Assembly (NCBI GenBank): GCA_913058495.1
Contig: CAJXQC010000007.1
Span: forward strand, 1-64,000
DNA from: an uncultured Balneola sp.
GTDB lineage: Bacteria > Bacteroidota > Rhodothermia > Balneolales > Balneolaceae
DNA length: 64,000 nt
Direction of reading: 5' to 3'
Positions 1-8,379 of the stretch are shown one piece after another (position 1 is the first letter of the stretch; each line of letters opens with the position of its first letter). The notes under the pieces were generated by a model. The model saw only the letters and a list, made by a program, of their open reading frames with translations, was not told the DNA's origin and ran no database searches. The translations under genes were made by a program, and so were the position numbers.

Positions 1-545
<545 letters not shown>

Positions 546-735
546 AAAAAAAATAAATTTATATACGCTGTGAGCCGACCCTACACTCCATCATTCAAAA
601 GAATAACTTCATAAAGCTCGCACAAACAATCTGTCTTATGCTTCAATAATTTCCAAAGAACTTACCTTTCGAAGACAAAAAAAGCTGACCTAAACGTGTT
701 GTTGGATCAGCATTTTCATTTCCTCGAAAGGATTA
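546..735 (-). other. rRNA operon leader
   Basis: This stretch lies between the candidate rrn promoter and the mature 16S 5' end and contains no plausible gene. It is AT-rich and would be the transcribed leader removed during 16S maturation. That role is inferred from position; no clear boxA was identified. Confidence 0.6.
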
Positions 736-767
736 TAAAGGTACGGGATTTCCACCCTTTAGAGCAA
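736..767 (-). promoter_or_regulatory. Candidate Bacteroidota-type promoter of the rRNA operon
   Basis: On the minus strand a TTG (complement of 765-767) is followed after 21 nt by TACCTTTA (complement of 736-743). This fits the Bacteroidota sigma-A consensus of a -33 TTTG/TTG and a -7 TAnnTTTG at about 17-23 nt spacing, with one mismatch in the -7 box. It lies about 190 nt upstream of the mature 16S end, with no other gene between. Transcription would begin around 729. This is a sequence match only. Confidence 0.5.
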
Positions 768-826
768 GTTTTATTTCAATATTTTTTGTCTTTTTTTTAA
801 CTCTTTTCCTCAAGCCTGCTTAGAGC

Positions 827-1573
827 TCAATAGAGGCTATTTCGCTCCGGATCTTCATCAAATTTTTGGAATAATTTAACTCCTAAATAGAATAATGGGG
901 TATCAAAAAGAGCGAAAAAGAATTTGAACAGATAAGAATTGAGAATCAGAATAAAAACAGCGCCGATTGTTGCAATATTTGGTCCTAGATTATCAGTAAA
1001 ATATAGTATGAAAATGATAGCAGTTGAATCTACCAACTGACTAAACATTGTTGAAGCGTTATTCCTCAACCACAAATGTTTTCCTTTGGTTTTCTTTTTC
1101 CAAAAATGGAATAGGCGAACATCTACAGATTGAGCGATCAGATAAGCGATCATACTGGCGATAGTATTGCCGATCATAAACTCGTACACTCCTTCAAACA
1201 GATCCAATCCGCCACTTACTCCATATGTGTCAGGTAGCCAGTGACTGATCGACATCAGCAAGAGCATAAAGAAGTTCAAAAAGAAGCCGACCCAAACTAC
1301 AAGCTGTGCTTTTTTTCTTCCAAAAAGTTCAGAAATCAAATCAGTTGCCAAAAAAGTAAAGGGGTAAGCAATTACACCGGCCGGAACACTCATTGTATAC
1401 AAACTTCCATCACGAACCAACGAAGGAGTTATAGATTGTAACCAATCAGGCAATGTAAGAGTAAAAATTGTAACGAACTTAGTAGTTCCGATAACATTTC
1501 CCAGTACTAACGCTGTAAGGAATATTCCTGCGAGTGAAAGGAACAGAACGTCTCGTTGATGACTATGACTCAT
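827..1573 (-). CDS. Queuosine precursor transporter, YhhQ/VUT family
   Basis: 248-residue integral membrane protein of the Vut_1/DUF165 family. Members of this family import preQ0/preQ1 or related 7-deazapurines for queuosine modification of tRNA. The N-terminus (LAGIFLTALVLGNVIGTTKF) and the segment PAGVIAYPFTFLATDLISELFGRKKA match the family's hallmark polar, gene-name-giving region, and about six hydrophobic helices follow. The length is usual for the family. It is transcribed toward the 16S gene and divergently from the TetR/AarF pair, separated by about 100 nt. No queuosine biosynthesis gene is adjacent, so the exact substrate is inferred from family alone. Confidence 0.88.
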   Translation of the reverse strand: MSHSHQRDVLFLSLAGIFLTALVLGNVIGTTKFVTIFTLTLPDWLQSITPSLVRDGSLYTMSVPAGVIAYPFTFLATDLISELFGRKKAQLVVWVGFFLNFFMLLLMSISHWLPDTYGVSGGLDLFEGVYEFMIGNTIASMIAYLIAQSVDVRLFHFWKKKTKGKHLWLRNNASTMFSQLVDSTAIIFILYFTDNLGPNIATIGAVFILILNSYLFKFFFALFDTPLFYLGVKLFQKFDEDPERNSLY

Positions 1574-1675
1574 AGATTTTTGATTTAGAAACTAATAAAA
1601 GAAACACAGCCAACATTTGCTGAAATATTTCGTAACCAACCGAACTGTTTCCATCCTTAAATAGTTTTTGTAAAC

Positions 1676-2383
1676 ATGAATGCAGAACAAATTAATGACA
1701 AAATCGAACTTTGCGAATCAGCAATAGATTTAACTCTTTCGGAAGGTTCGTTTACAATCGCCCAACTTTCGGAAGCCACCGATAAAACCGCATCTCAGAT
1801 CTACAGCTTATTTCCGAATAAGAAAGCTATTCTGGAATACTATTATCCTTCTCTGGTTATTCGTTATTCTGCCATGATAGAAGAAGTTGAAGATTTCGAA
1901 TTGTATAGCATCAGCGAAAAACTATCTAATTTTATTTTTACGACTTTCGATATGATGGAAGACCGAAGAGAGTTTGTAGAAGATACTTTTGAAAAGATGG
2001 TCTTTAAGAAAGGATGCAATTCCGAATTCCATCAAGAAGTGACTGCTTTGTTCAAGCACTTTTTTACTACTGATGGAAGAATCGCTGTAAGTGCAGGTTT
2101 TGTGATGAAAGATTATTTCTATGAATTCATCGCAAGAGAGTATCTCGATATTGTAAAGTTCTGGCTAAAGGATGACAGTGATGGCAAAGAAAGAAGTTTT
2201 GCCCTAACTGATAAGCTTACCGGATTTGTGGAAGAAGCAGTATATAATAAGGTAATTGATAAAGGGTTCGATCTTGCTAAATATTTAATCAGTCATGCAG
2301 GATTAGCTGAAAATATTCCTCTTTTTGGTGAATGGATAACAAGTTGGTTTAACGATAACGAAGAAGAAAATAAAGATGAGTGA
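1676..2383 (+). CDS. TetR-like transcriptional regulator
   Basis: 235 residues. The first 55 form a TetR-type helix-turn-helix: 'FTIAQLSEATDKTASQIYSLFPNKKAILEYYY' has the spacing and the 'iYxhFpnKkaiL' recognition-helix signature. The all-helical C-terminal region resembles the TetR_C_23 class that often lies beside AarF/ABC1 genes in Bacteroidota. The final codons overlap the downstream kinase gene by 8 nt, which indicates translational coupling. The ligand and target are unknown; autoregulation of this two-gene operon is the likeliest role. An alternative is a structural partner of the kinase that kept a TetR fold without binding DNA. Confidence 0.75.
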   Translation: MNAEQINDKIELCESAIDLTLSEGSFTIAQLSEATDKTASQIYSLFPNKKAILEYYYPSLVIRYSAMIEEVEDFELYSISEKLSNFIFTTFDMMEDRREFVEDTFEKMVFKKGCNSEFHQEVTALFKHFFTTDGRIAVSAGFVMKDYFYEFIAREYLDIVKFWLKDDSDGKERSFALTDKLTGFVEEAVYNKVIDKGFDLAKYLISHAGLAENIPLFGEWITSWFNDNEEENKDE

Positions 2384-3692
2384 TTTCCCATCCTCAAAAT
2401 TAGAGCGCGGAACTATCATAGCTAAAACCGGAATCAAGGTTGGGAAAAATTATGCCCAGCGCTATCTGAAAAACAAGATCTCGGGAAAACAAGAGGATGA
2501 TGGCGCTTTCCATTCTGATAATGCCAAGGAAGTTTTCAAAGAGTTTACCAAACTTCGTGGAACTGCCTTAAAAATTGCTCAGGGAATGAGCATGGATCAG
2601 GGGTTTCTGCCTGAAGAATTTGCTGAAGTAATGAGTCAGGCTCAATATTCTGTTCCTCCTATTAATAAGGCTCTGGTTCGCTCTATTATAAAAAGAGAAT
2701 TGGGAAGCTATCCTGAACAACTTTTTGCAAAATTTGAATCAGAAGCCTTTGCTGCTGCTTCTATTGGACAGGTTCACAAAGCGGTTTTAAAAGACGGAAG
2801 AAAAGTCGCTATCAAAATCCAATACCCGAATGTGAGAGAAACCATTGGTTCCGATCTCGCTATGGGAAAAACTATTGCCAAGCGATTTATAAAAAAAGGC
2901 TCGGATATTGACCCTTATTTCGACGAGATCAAAAACACCCTTTTGCTGGAAACAGACTACAAACATGAAGGGCAGCAAATTGATCTTTTTAACGAGCGAT
3001 TTTCGGGGTTAAATATTGAGATTCCTGAATGGGTTCAGGAGTTCTCATCAGATAAAGTCTTGTGTATGACTTTTCTTGAAGGTAGACACTTAGGTGATTT
3101 TTTGAAGGAAGGCCCATCACAAGAAAAAAGGAATCATTTCGGACAGTTACTTTGGGATTTTTTCCACGAACAGATAAAAGGCAACGATTACATCCATGCT
3201 GATACACATCCCGGAAATTTCCTATTTACCAAAGACGGCAAACTTGGAGTGGTTGATTTTGGATGCGTAAAGAAGTTTCCAACAGAGTTTTTCTCTGATT
3301 ATTTACAACTCCTCCCAACTCATCTTAGCGAGGACGAAGAAAAGATCAGACAGCTATTTGAAAAACTGGAAGTCCTGAAACCCAATTCTAAGCATGGAGA
3401 CAAAGATCAGGAGTACTTCGAATTTGCCAAAAACTACGGAATGGTTTTCGCTAAACCTTATAAAGAGGATGTTTTCGATTTTGGTGATCCCGAGTACGAT
3501 AAAATGATTCGTCACTTTACTAAGGAAGCGCCGATGTCGAACGAACCTAGAGGAAACAAGCACTTTATATATACCACTAAAGTACATGTCGGGTTGTATA
3601 ACATACTTATCAAACTGAAAGCACAGGTTGATACCTCAAAAAGTAAAACCGTATTACGCGAAGTTTTAGAAGATGAGGGTTTGTTTGGGTGA
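2376..3692 (+). CDS. AarF/UbiB (ABC1) family atypical protein kinase
   Basis: 438 residues with the complete ABC1/ADCK signature. The KxGQ-type motif is KIAQG at 66-70, the alanine-rich nucleotide loop is AAASIGQVH at 126-134, the invariant lysine is in VAIKIQ near 147, the catalytic loop DTHPGNFLF lies near 276, and the metal-binding VVDFG lies near 292. UbiB/ADCK proteins are ATPases or lipid-linked kinases that support isoprenoid quinone metabolism. There is no ubi or men gene nearby, so a quinone role is family inference. The gene overlaps the TetR-like gene by 8 nt and is probably co-transcribed. The KxGQ glycine is replaced by alanine; I do not know how rare that is in this lineage. Confidence 0.9.
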   Translation: MSDFPSSKLERGTIIAKTGIKVGKNYAQRYLKNKISGKQEDDGAFHSDNAKEVFKEFTKLRGTALKIAQGMSMDQGFLPEEFAEVMSQAQYSVPPINKALVRSIIKRELGSYPEQLFAKFESEAFAAASIGQVHKAVLKDGRKVAIKIQYPNVRETIGSDLAMGKTIAKRFIKKGSDIDPYFDEIKNTLLLETDYKHEGQQIDLFNERFSGLNIEIPEWVQEFSSDKVLCMTFLEGRHLGDFLKEGPSQEKRNHFGQLLWDFFHEQIKGNDYIHADTHPGNFLFTKDGKLGVVDFGCVKKFPTEFFSDYLQLLPTHLSEDEEKIRQLFEKLEVLKPNSKHGDKDQEYFEFAKNYGMVFAKPYKEDVFDFGDPEYDKMIRHFTKEAPMSNEPRGNKHFIYTTKVHVGLYNILIKLKAQVDTSKSKTVLREVLEDEGLFG

Positions 3693-3708
3693 AATTGCTT
3701 GAAAAGGA

Positions 3709-3750
3709 AAACCCCTCCCTTCTGCAAGGAGTGGTGACTCATTAATTATT
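3709..3750. repeat. Degenerate copy of the two-hairpin repeat (left half)
   Basis: Just after the AarF stop codon, a C-rich run is followed by CTTctgcAAGGAG and then by 'ggtgACTCaTTaaTTA'. The layout matches the first hairpin plus the 'gACTCGTTGTT' tag of the repeats at 8226-8310 and 24153-24240, with mismatches. It could act as a weak terminator for the TetR-AarF operon. Assignment to the family is tentative. Confidence 0.4.
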
Positions 3751-3917
3751 TTATAAACTAGTTGAAGAGTCATTTGTGAGAGAACAAATGCGCACTCCTT
3801 AGTATCGCGGTAGATGTGAGTAGGGCAGACATATCGATTAAATGATGTTTTATATCAATCATTAAATTTGGAATAAATCACGTCCTTCATACTCTTTGTT
3901 CAGGTTTTGAACTTTCG

Positions 3918-4289
3918 CTACTTGTCTTTAATTCTTATTGCCACAGCTAGCATCTTCCTTTCATTATCTGACGAAATATAAACTCCATTATCTTTCTCCT
4001 CAGTTTTAATAGTTTTTCCTGAAAACTGAAAAATAATGATAATAGCATTTGCCCCTTCTTTTGCAGCTTTATTTTGAAGTGATTTAATTACCTCTACGTC
4101 ATCACTGAATAAAGCACCTTCAGCTGCAACTATTCCCACTTCATCATACTTAATTTCTTTAGGCTCATTAAAGAAGACTTTCACAGCTCCTTTGTATTGA
4201 GGGTATTTAAGATCTGAAGTGCTTGTAAAATTTGAAGAAGCACAACCCATAGTGATGAGTAATACAGACAGCAGTAAAATTCTATTCAT
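3918..4289 (-). CDS. Small lipoprotein of unknown function
   Basis: 123 residues beginning with a lipoprotein signal peptide (MNRILLLSVLLITMGC; lipobox with Cys16). The mature part has the pattern 'EVGIVAAEGA…EVIKSLQNKAAKEGANAIIII', seen in small envelope lipoproteins of the DUF4156/RcsF-like fold class: a beta strand, a helix with AAxxGANAI, and another strand. I do not recognise a specific family. It stands alone, convergent with the AarF gene and divergent from the PqiA-like gene. Its likely location is the inner leaflet of the outer membrane. Confidence 0.7.
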   Translation of the reverse strand: MNRILLLSVLLITMGCASSNFTSTSDLKYPQYKGAVKVFFNEPKEIKYDEVGIVAAEGALFSDDVEVIKSLQNKAAKEGANAIIIIFQFSGKTIKTEEKDNGVYISSDNERKMLAVAIRIKDK

Positions 4290-4425
4290 AATTATAAGGT
4301 TCGTTTGAATTTACCTTACAAATGAACAACTTTTTTGGTTAGGTTTAATTCGCATTTACATGTCATATTTGCTCTATTGAATTTCATTCCCTACTATCTG
4401 AAAATTCAAATAAATCGGGGAATTA

Positions 4426-5676
4426 TTGCAACAACTTAGGATGCCTATACTTGCTGTTTTGCTTGCCGGAGTAGCATTCAGTTCTTTCTTCATTTATCGT
4501 ATCGAATCTGACAAAAGAGTTCTAGAAACAGAACTTATTGAGTTATCCATGGTCAAGTACGGGCTTTTTAATGTTGATGTATGGACGGAAGAACTCACAA
4601 GAATTATCGTAAAACGGGTTAATGAGTTTGATATGTCTGAATCCAGAGAATCCGAACTCAGACCTAAGATCGAAGAGTTTCTGGAAATAGCTATCGCAGA
4701 GCTGGAAGAAGGATTTGAAGAAGAAAATAAAGGAAGTGTCGGAGGTTTTCTAAAAAGGGGAGTTGCTTCCGTAACGGATGTCTTTGGTTTAATGAGAGAA
4801 AAAACTCCTGAAATAACAGAGAGTATTATCATCTTTATAAAAGATCCTGAAAACAAAGAATTAGCTAAAGATTTTTTGATCGATAAAATGCAGGAATACT
4901 CTGACAGCACTTTCTCTGAAATTGATTATTCCATATATGACCGGATTTTGGCTAAACACGAAGCAACCGAAAAAAGAGAAGCCATTAATATTATAAAAGA
5001 AAAAGTTGATTCTTTAAATGAGCGAAGAACCCCTTACTCTGTTGCTTTATTTGGCATTATAGGTTTATTAGCCTTAATGATCCCATTTAGTTCTGATTTT
5101 ATGAAAGCTGAGTTCACAGTACTTACTATCATATGTGGAATATTGTTATCGGTTGGTGTTCTAATTCCCATGATCAATATTGATGCCCGGATCTCTAGGA
5201 TGGAATTCGAACTAATGGGTGAATCCATAATTTTTATTGATCAGGTTTTGTACTTCAAAAGTAAAAGTATTCTGGAAGTAGTCTGGGTTATGATCACCAA
5301 TAAAAAAGTAGATGTAATGGCTGTGGGAATTCTGGTTTTTTCTTTCAGCGTATTATTCCCTGTTTCCAAATTATTGGGATCAATTGCTTATATCTATTCT
5401 GAAAAGTTAAAGAACAATCCGGTTATCAAATTTTTGGTTTTTAAAACGGCGAAGTGGTCGATGGCGGACGTGATGGTCGTTGCCATTTTTATGGCATATA
5501 TCGGTTTTACGGGGATAATTTCAGAGCAGCTTACCAGTCTTGAAAATATCGCCTTGAATGTGGACATCATGACTACCAACGCTTCCAGCTTGCAAATAGG
5601 ATTTTTCTTATTTACTGCCTTTGCAGTGTTGAGCTTGATGGTTTCTCATAAACTTCAATACAGGGGAGAGAATTAA
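4426..5676 (+). CDS. PqiA-like (paraquat-inducible protein A family) membrane protein with an extra N-terminal domain
   Basis: 416 residues. One N-terminal membrane segment (about 5-23) is followed by a roughly 170-residue acidic helical region, probably periplasmic, and then two more membrane segments (about 203-248). The last 150 residues resemble the PqiA core: 'LVFSFSVLFPVSKLL', then 'KWSMADVMVVAIFMAYIG'. PqiA proteins work with MCE proteins in lipid transport between membranes, but no mce/pqiB gene is adjacent. The zinc-ribbon cysteines of classical PqiA are absent. The start is uncertain: TTG at 4426 has a GGGGA four bases upstream, while ATG at 4441 would shorten the protein by five residues. 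Confidence 0.7.
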   Translation: MQQLRMPILAVLLAGVAFSSFFIYRIESDKRVLETELIELSMVKYGLFNVDVWTEELTRIIVKRVNEFDMSESRESELRPKIEEFLEIAIAELEEGFEEENKGSVGGFLKRGVASVTDVFGLMREKTPEITESIIIFIKDPENKELAKDFLIDKMQEYSDSTFSEIDYSIYDRILAKHEATEKREAINIIKEKVDSLNERRTPYSVALFGIIGLLALMIPFSSDFMKAEFTVLTIICGILLSVGVLIPMINIDARISRMEFELMGESIIFIDQVLYFKSKSILEVVWVMITNKKVDVMAVGILVFSFSVLFPVSKLLGSIAYIYSEKLKNNPVIKFLVFKTAKWSMADVMVVAIFMAYIGFTGIISEQLTSLENIALNVDIMTTNASSLQIGFFLFTAFAVLSLMVSHKLQYRGEN

Positions 5677-5786
5677 AAATTAAGACTGGTAATTAGGTTT
5701 AACAGCTTAGCTACTAATATCTTTTATATTTAGTGCTTCGTTATTGTTGAGAGAAAATTATTAATCTTACATTTTTAATTCTTAAT

Positions 5787-8339
5787 TCATCTCGCTACAA
5801 CTTCAAATTCATGCTCCAATCTTTCCCCTCTTTCATCTACTAATGTAAGTGTATGCTTTCCGGGATCGGGTGAAATCGCTAACTGATGAAAACTCTCTGT
5901 TTCCCCTAAAAATTCATCGTTCAAATGCCAGAATATCTTTGTGCCATTATTTCGATGGGCTATTTCAAAAACAGCTTTACCTTTTTCTCCATCCAGTTCT
6001 TTTGGCACATATATTACTGATGAATTGAACGGATAGATCAATCGCATGGCCAGCTTATTTTCTTCTCCACATCCCGGAGCCAGTTCCGGTAACGATCTAT
6101 ACTCACTGTGATTTTTCTTGTAATACCACTCCTGCACCGGAGGCAACACAAACAACGACTCTGTTTCTAAGTCTGAAATATCAGCACAGCTACTGTTCAT
6201 TCTTTGTCCAGAGTTTTTATCAATATGAACTACCTGATGATATGGACACACTTCGGTTTTTAATCCTGTCTTTGGAATGCTTTCCTTGATTGTCTCAGGG
6301 CAGACTGAACCAGCTCTGTGTCCGCTCTTTTTGCAAACCAAAATTTCTTCCATCTCATATATAGGTTCGTTGAACCAACTTGTGGCAGGCAGTACGTCAA
6401 AAACATCAAATAAAATAGGTCCTGCGGTTTTCAGTCCGGTCAATTCCGGTCGACCTTCTCCATCAGCATTACCAACCCAAACCCCAACTACAAATTCAGG
6501 AGTGATCCCCACCGCCCAGCCATCTCTGTAGCCGTAACTGGTTCCGGTTTTCCAGGCTACTTTTCTTGCATTCTGAAAACGTCGCCAATGCAATTCTTCT
6601 TCCGGCCGGGTTACTTCCAACATTGCTTCAAAAGTACTGAACAATGCGCCGGAACTTATTACTGTTCTTTGTGCATGATTTTCAGAGTGTTTATCTGAAT
6701 CTAGCTTTGAAGAAAAGCTTACCCGCTCATAACGATCAGAATCATTTTTTGAAGCACTATAATTATTGAGCTGATGTGCTAACGAACCGTACACTGATGT
6801 TATATCCCATAAAGTAGATTCTGCTCCCCCTAATATTAAGGACAGACCATAATGTTCAGGATCGTGAGTGATGGTGCTTAACCCTAATTCATTCAGATAG
6901 TGATGAAATTTTGGAACCCCATACTCCTGCAACATATAAACAGCCGGCACATTCAACGATCTTGATAGAGCTTCTGATGCGGGGACCGCCCCATCATAAT
7001 CTCGATTATAATTTTGTGGAGAATAATCTGTGAATTTTGAGGGAATATCCTGCACTAAAGAATTCGGCAACATCTCTCCTTCATTTAGTTTCAACATATA
7101 TAATAGTGGCTTCAAAATACTCCCCGTACTTCTTGGGGAAGTGATCACATCTACGCTTTGTCCGTGTTTTCTTGAATTACCTTTTGTATTACCTACATAA
7201 GAGATCACCTTACCCGATTTTACATCCAGCACCAATACAGACGCATTTTGAATACTATTCGATCTTAATTTCTCATGATGACTGTCTATAATTTTATTGA
7301 TCCTGATATGAAGTTTATTATCAAGTGATGTCTTTACTCTGCTTCCCTTTTCTGCTCCTGTATAAAATTTCGAAACTAAATGCGGAGCCTCGTTAGGAAG
7401 ATCAAGTGGCTGCTCCGGCAAAGGCTCCAACACTGAAAGTTCATATGTAAGAGAATCGATCTGCTCCTCTTCCATTAACCTTTTCAGTAATCGATCTCTC
7501 TTGGCTTTAAGTGCTTCTATGTTTCTTCCGGGGTGAATAAGCGCCGGACTATTCGGAAGAACGGCAAGCGTAACTGATTCCGCCCACGAAAGATCCGCGG
7601 GACTTCTCCCGAAATATCTCCATGAAGCCGCTTCCAATCCAACTACATTACCGCCGAATGGAGCATGGGCTGCATAAAGAGATAATATTTCGTCTTTTGA
7701 GTAACTGAATTCAAGTCGGGTAGCCTGAACCATTTCTTTCAGCTTTTCCCAAACAGTGCGATGAGGATTTTCCTTTGCCAATCTGATGACCTGCATGCTT
7801 AAAGTACTGGCCCCACTTACTACTTCCCCTGCTTCATAATTCTGTTTTAGCGCACGCGCTATGGCGATGGGATCTACTCCGAAATGAGATTCAAAGTTCT
7901 TGTCTTCAAATTCAATAATTGCCGTTTTAAATTTTTCAGGCACTTCTTCTGAAACCGGAAATCGCCATTGCTCATCATCTGCAATTTTTGCCCCGATCAG
8001 TATCCCGTTTCTGTCTTCTAAAATTGTAGAATAAGAAGGATTGAATAATGGGTTTGGGAGGGAGTTGTAGTAGTGGATTCCAAGGGTTGATATTAAGATC
8101 ACTGCTATAAACCCTCTCCTTTGTTTCCTCTCCCGGGAGAGGAAGACTCGTTGGTTTGATTCAGAAAAAGATTTGTCATTTGAGCTGGAAAAAAAGCGAA
8201 GATATCGCATTAACCCACCCCTCAATCCCCTCCGTTGGAGGGGAAGCTCGTTGTTCTGAACAGAAACTTCCTCAACGCGTTTCTCCTCTTGAGAGGAGAA
8301 CAAGAGGAGGGTCTTTATGTGATTCTTAAACCACTTCAT
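5787..8339 (-). CDS. pbpC: Penicillin-binding protein 1C (bifunctional glycosyltransferase/transpeptidase)
   Basis: 850 residues. A membrane anchor at about 76-92 precedes a GT51 glycosyltransferase domain (EDKNFESHFG with catalytic Glu145, then GASTLSMQ at 176-183, then the FGGNVVGLEAASWRYFG block). The transpeptidase domain has SxxK at 407-410, SxN at 461-463 and KTGT at 597-600. A C-terminal BiPBP_C-like domain follows. It polymerises and crosslinks peptidoglycan in the periplasm. The gene follows the alpha-2-macroglobulin gene by 50 nt in the same direction, the classic pbpC-yfhM pairing. The cytoplasmic N-terminal region of about 75 residues is unusually long and is encoded by hairpin repeats (8125-8310). 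Met44 (ATG at 8208-8210) is an alternative start. Confidence 0.95.
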   Translation of the reverse strand: MKWFKNHIKTLLLFSSQEEKRVEEVSVQNNELPLQRRGLRGGLMRYLRFFSSSNDKSFSESNQRVFLSRERKQRRGFIAVILISTLGIHYYNSLPNPLFNPSYSTILEDRNGILIGAKIADDEQWRFPVSEEVPEKFKTAIIEFEDKNFESHFGVDPIAIARALKQNYEAGEVVSGASTLSMQVIRLAKENPHRTVWEKLKEMVQATRLEFSYSKDEILSLYAAHAPFGGNVVGLEAASWRYFGRSPADLSWAESVTLAVLPNSPALIHPGRNIEALKAKRDRLLKRLMEEEQIDSLTYELSVLEPLPEQPLDLPNEAPHLVSKFYTGAEKGSRVKTSLDNKLHIRINKIIDSHHEKLRSNSIQNASVLVLDVKSGKVISYVGNTKGNSRKHGQSVDVITSPRSTGSILKPLLYMLKLNEGEMLPNSLVQDIPSKFTDYSPQNYNRDYDGAVPASEALSRSLNVPAVYMLQEYGVPKFHHYLNELGLSTITHDPEHYGLSLILGGAESTLWDITSVYGSLAHQLNNYSASKNDSDRYERVSFSSKLDSDKHSENHAQRTVISSGALFSTFEAMLEVTRPEEELHWRRFQNARKVAWKTGTSYGYRDGWAVGITPEFVVGVWVGNADGEGRPELTGLKTAGPILFDVFDVLPATSWFNEPIYEMEEILVCKKSGHRAGSVCPETIKESIPKTGLKTEVCPYHQVVHIDKNSGQRMNSSCADISDLETESLFVLPPVQEWYYKKNHSEYRSLPELAPGCGEENKLAMRLIYPFNSSVIYVPKELDGEKGKAVFEIAHRNNGTKIFWHLNDEFLGETESFHQLAISPDPGKHTLTLVDERGERLEHEFEVVAR
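8125..8144. repeat. Perfect 20-bp palindrome inside pbpC, half-copy of the two-hairpin repeat
   Basis: TTCCTCTCCC followed directly by its reverse complement GGGAGAGGAA, then 'gACTCGTTGgTTTgat'. The same tag follows the first hairpin of the other copies at 8226 and 24153. It encodes residues 66-72 of PbpC, just before the membrane anchor. Confidence 0.75.
8226..8310. repeat. Two-hairpin composite repeat inside the 5' end of pbpC
   Basis: Hairpin 1 is TCCCCTCC-gtt-GGAGGGGA (8226-8244), followed by 'agCTCGTTGTT' and a spacer of about 30 nt. Hairpin 2 is TTCTCCTC-ttga-GAGGAGAA (8281-8300), followed by 'cAAGAGGAGGgTC'. Order, tag and tail match the intergenic copy at 24153-24242. Here the element is read in frame as PbpC residues of about 10-38, in the cytoplasmic tail. 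Confidence 0.75.
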
Positions 8340-8379
8340 TATTCAATATTCATTGTTGGATATTCGATATTCTAAAGGC

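Noticed and set aside
1574-1675. A Bacteroidota -7 promoter box upstream of the TetR-like gene
   Set aside because: TAGTTTTTG has the wrong internal spacing for TAnnTTTG and no convincing -33 partner was found.
4494-4910. A 138-codon minus-strand frame
   Set aside because: Antisense to the PqiA-like gene, Ser-rich throughout as expected of a shadow frame, with no recognisable domain.
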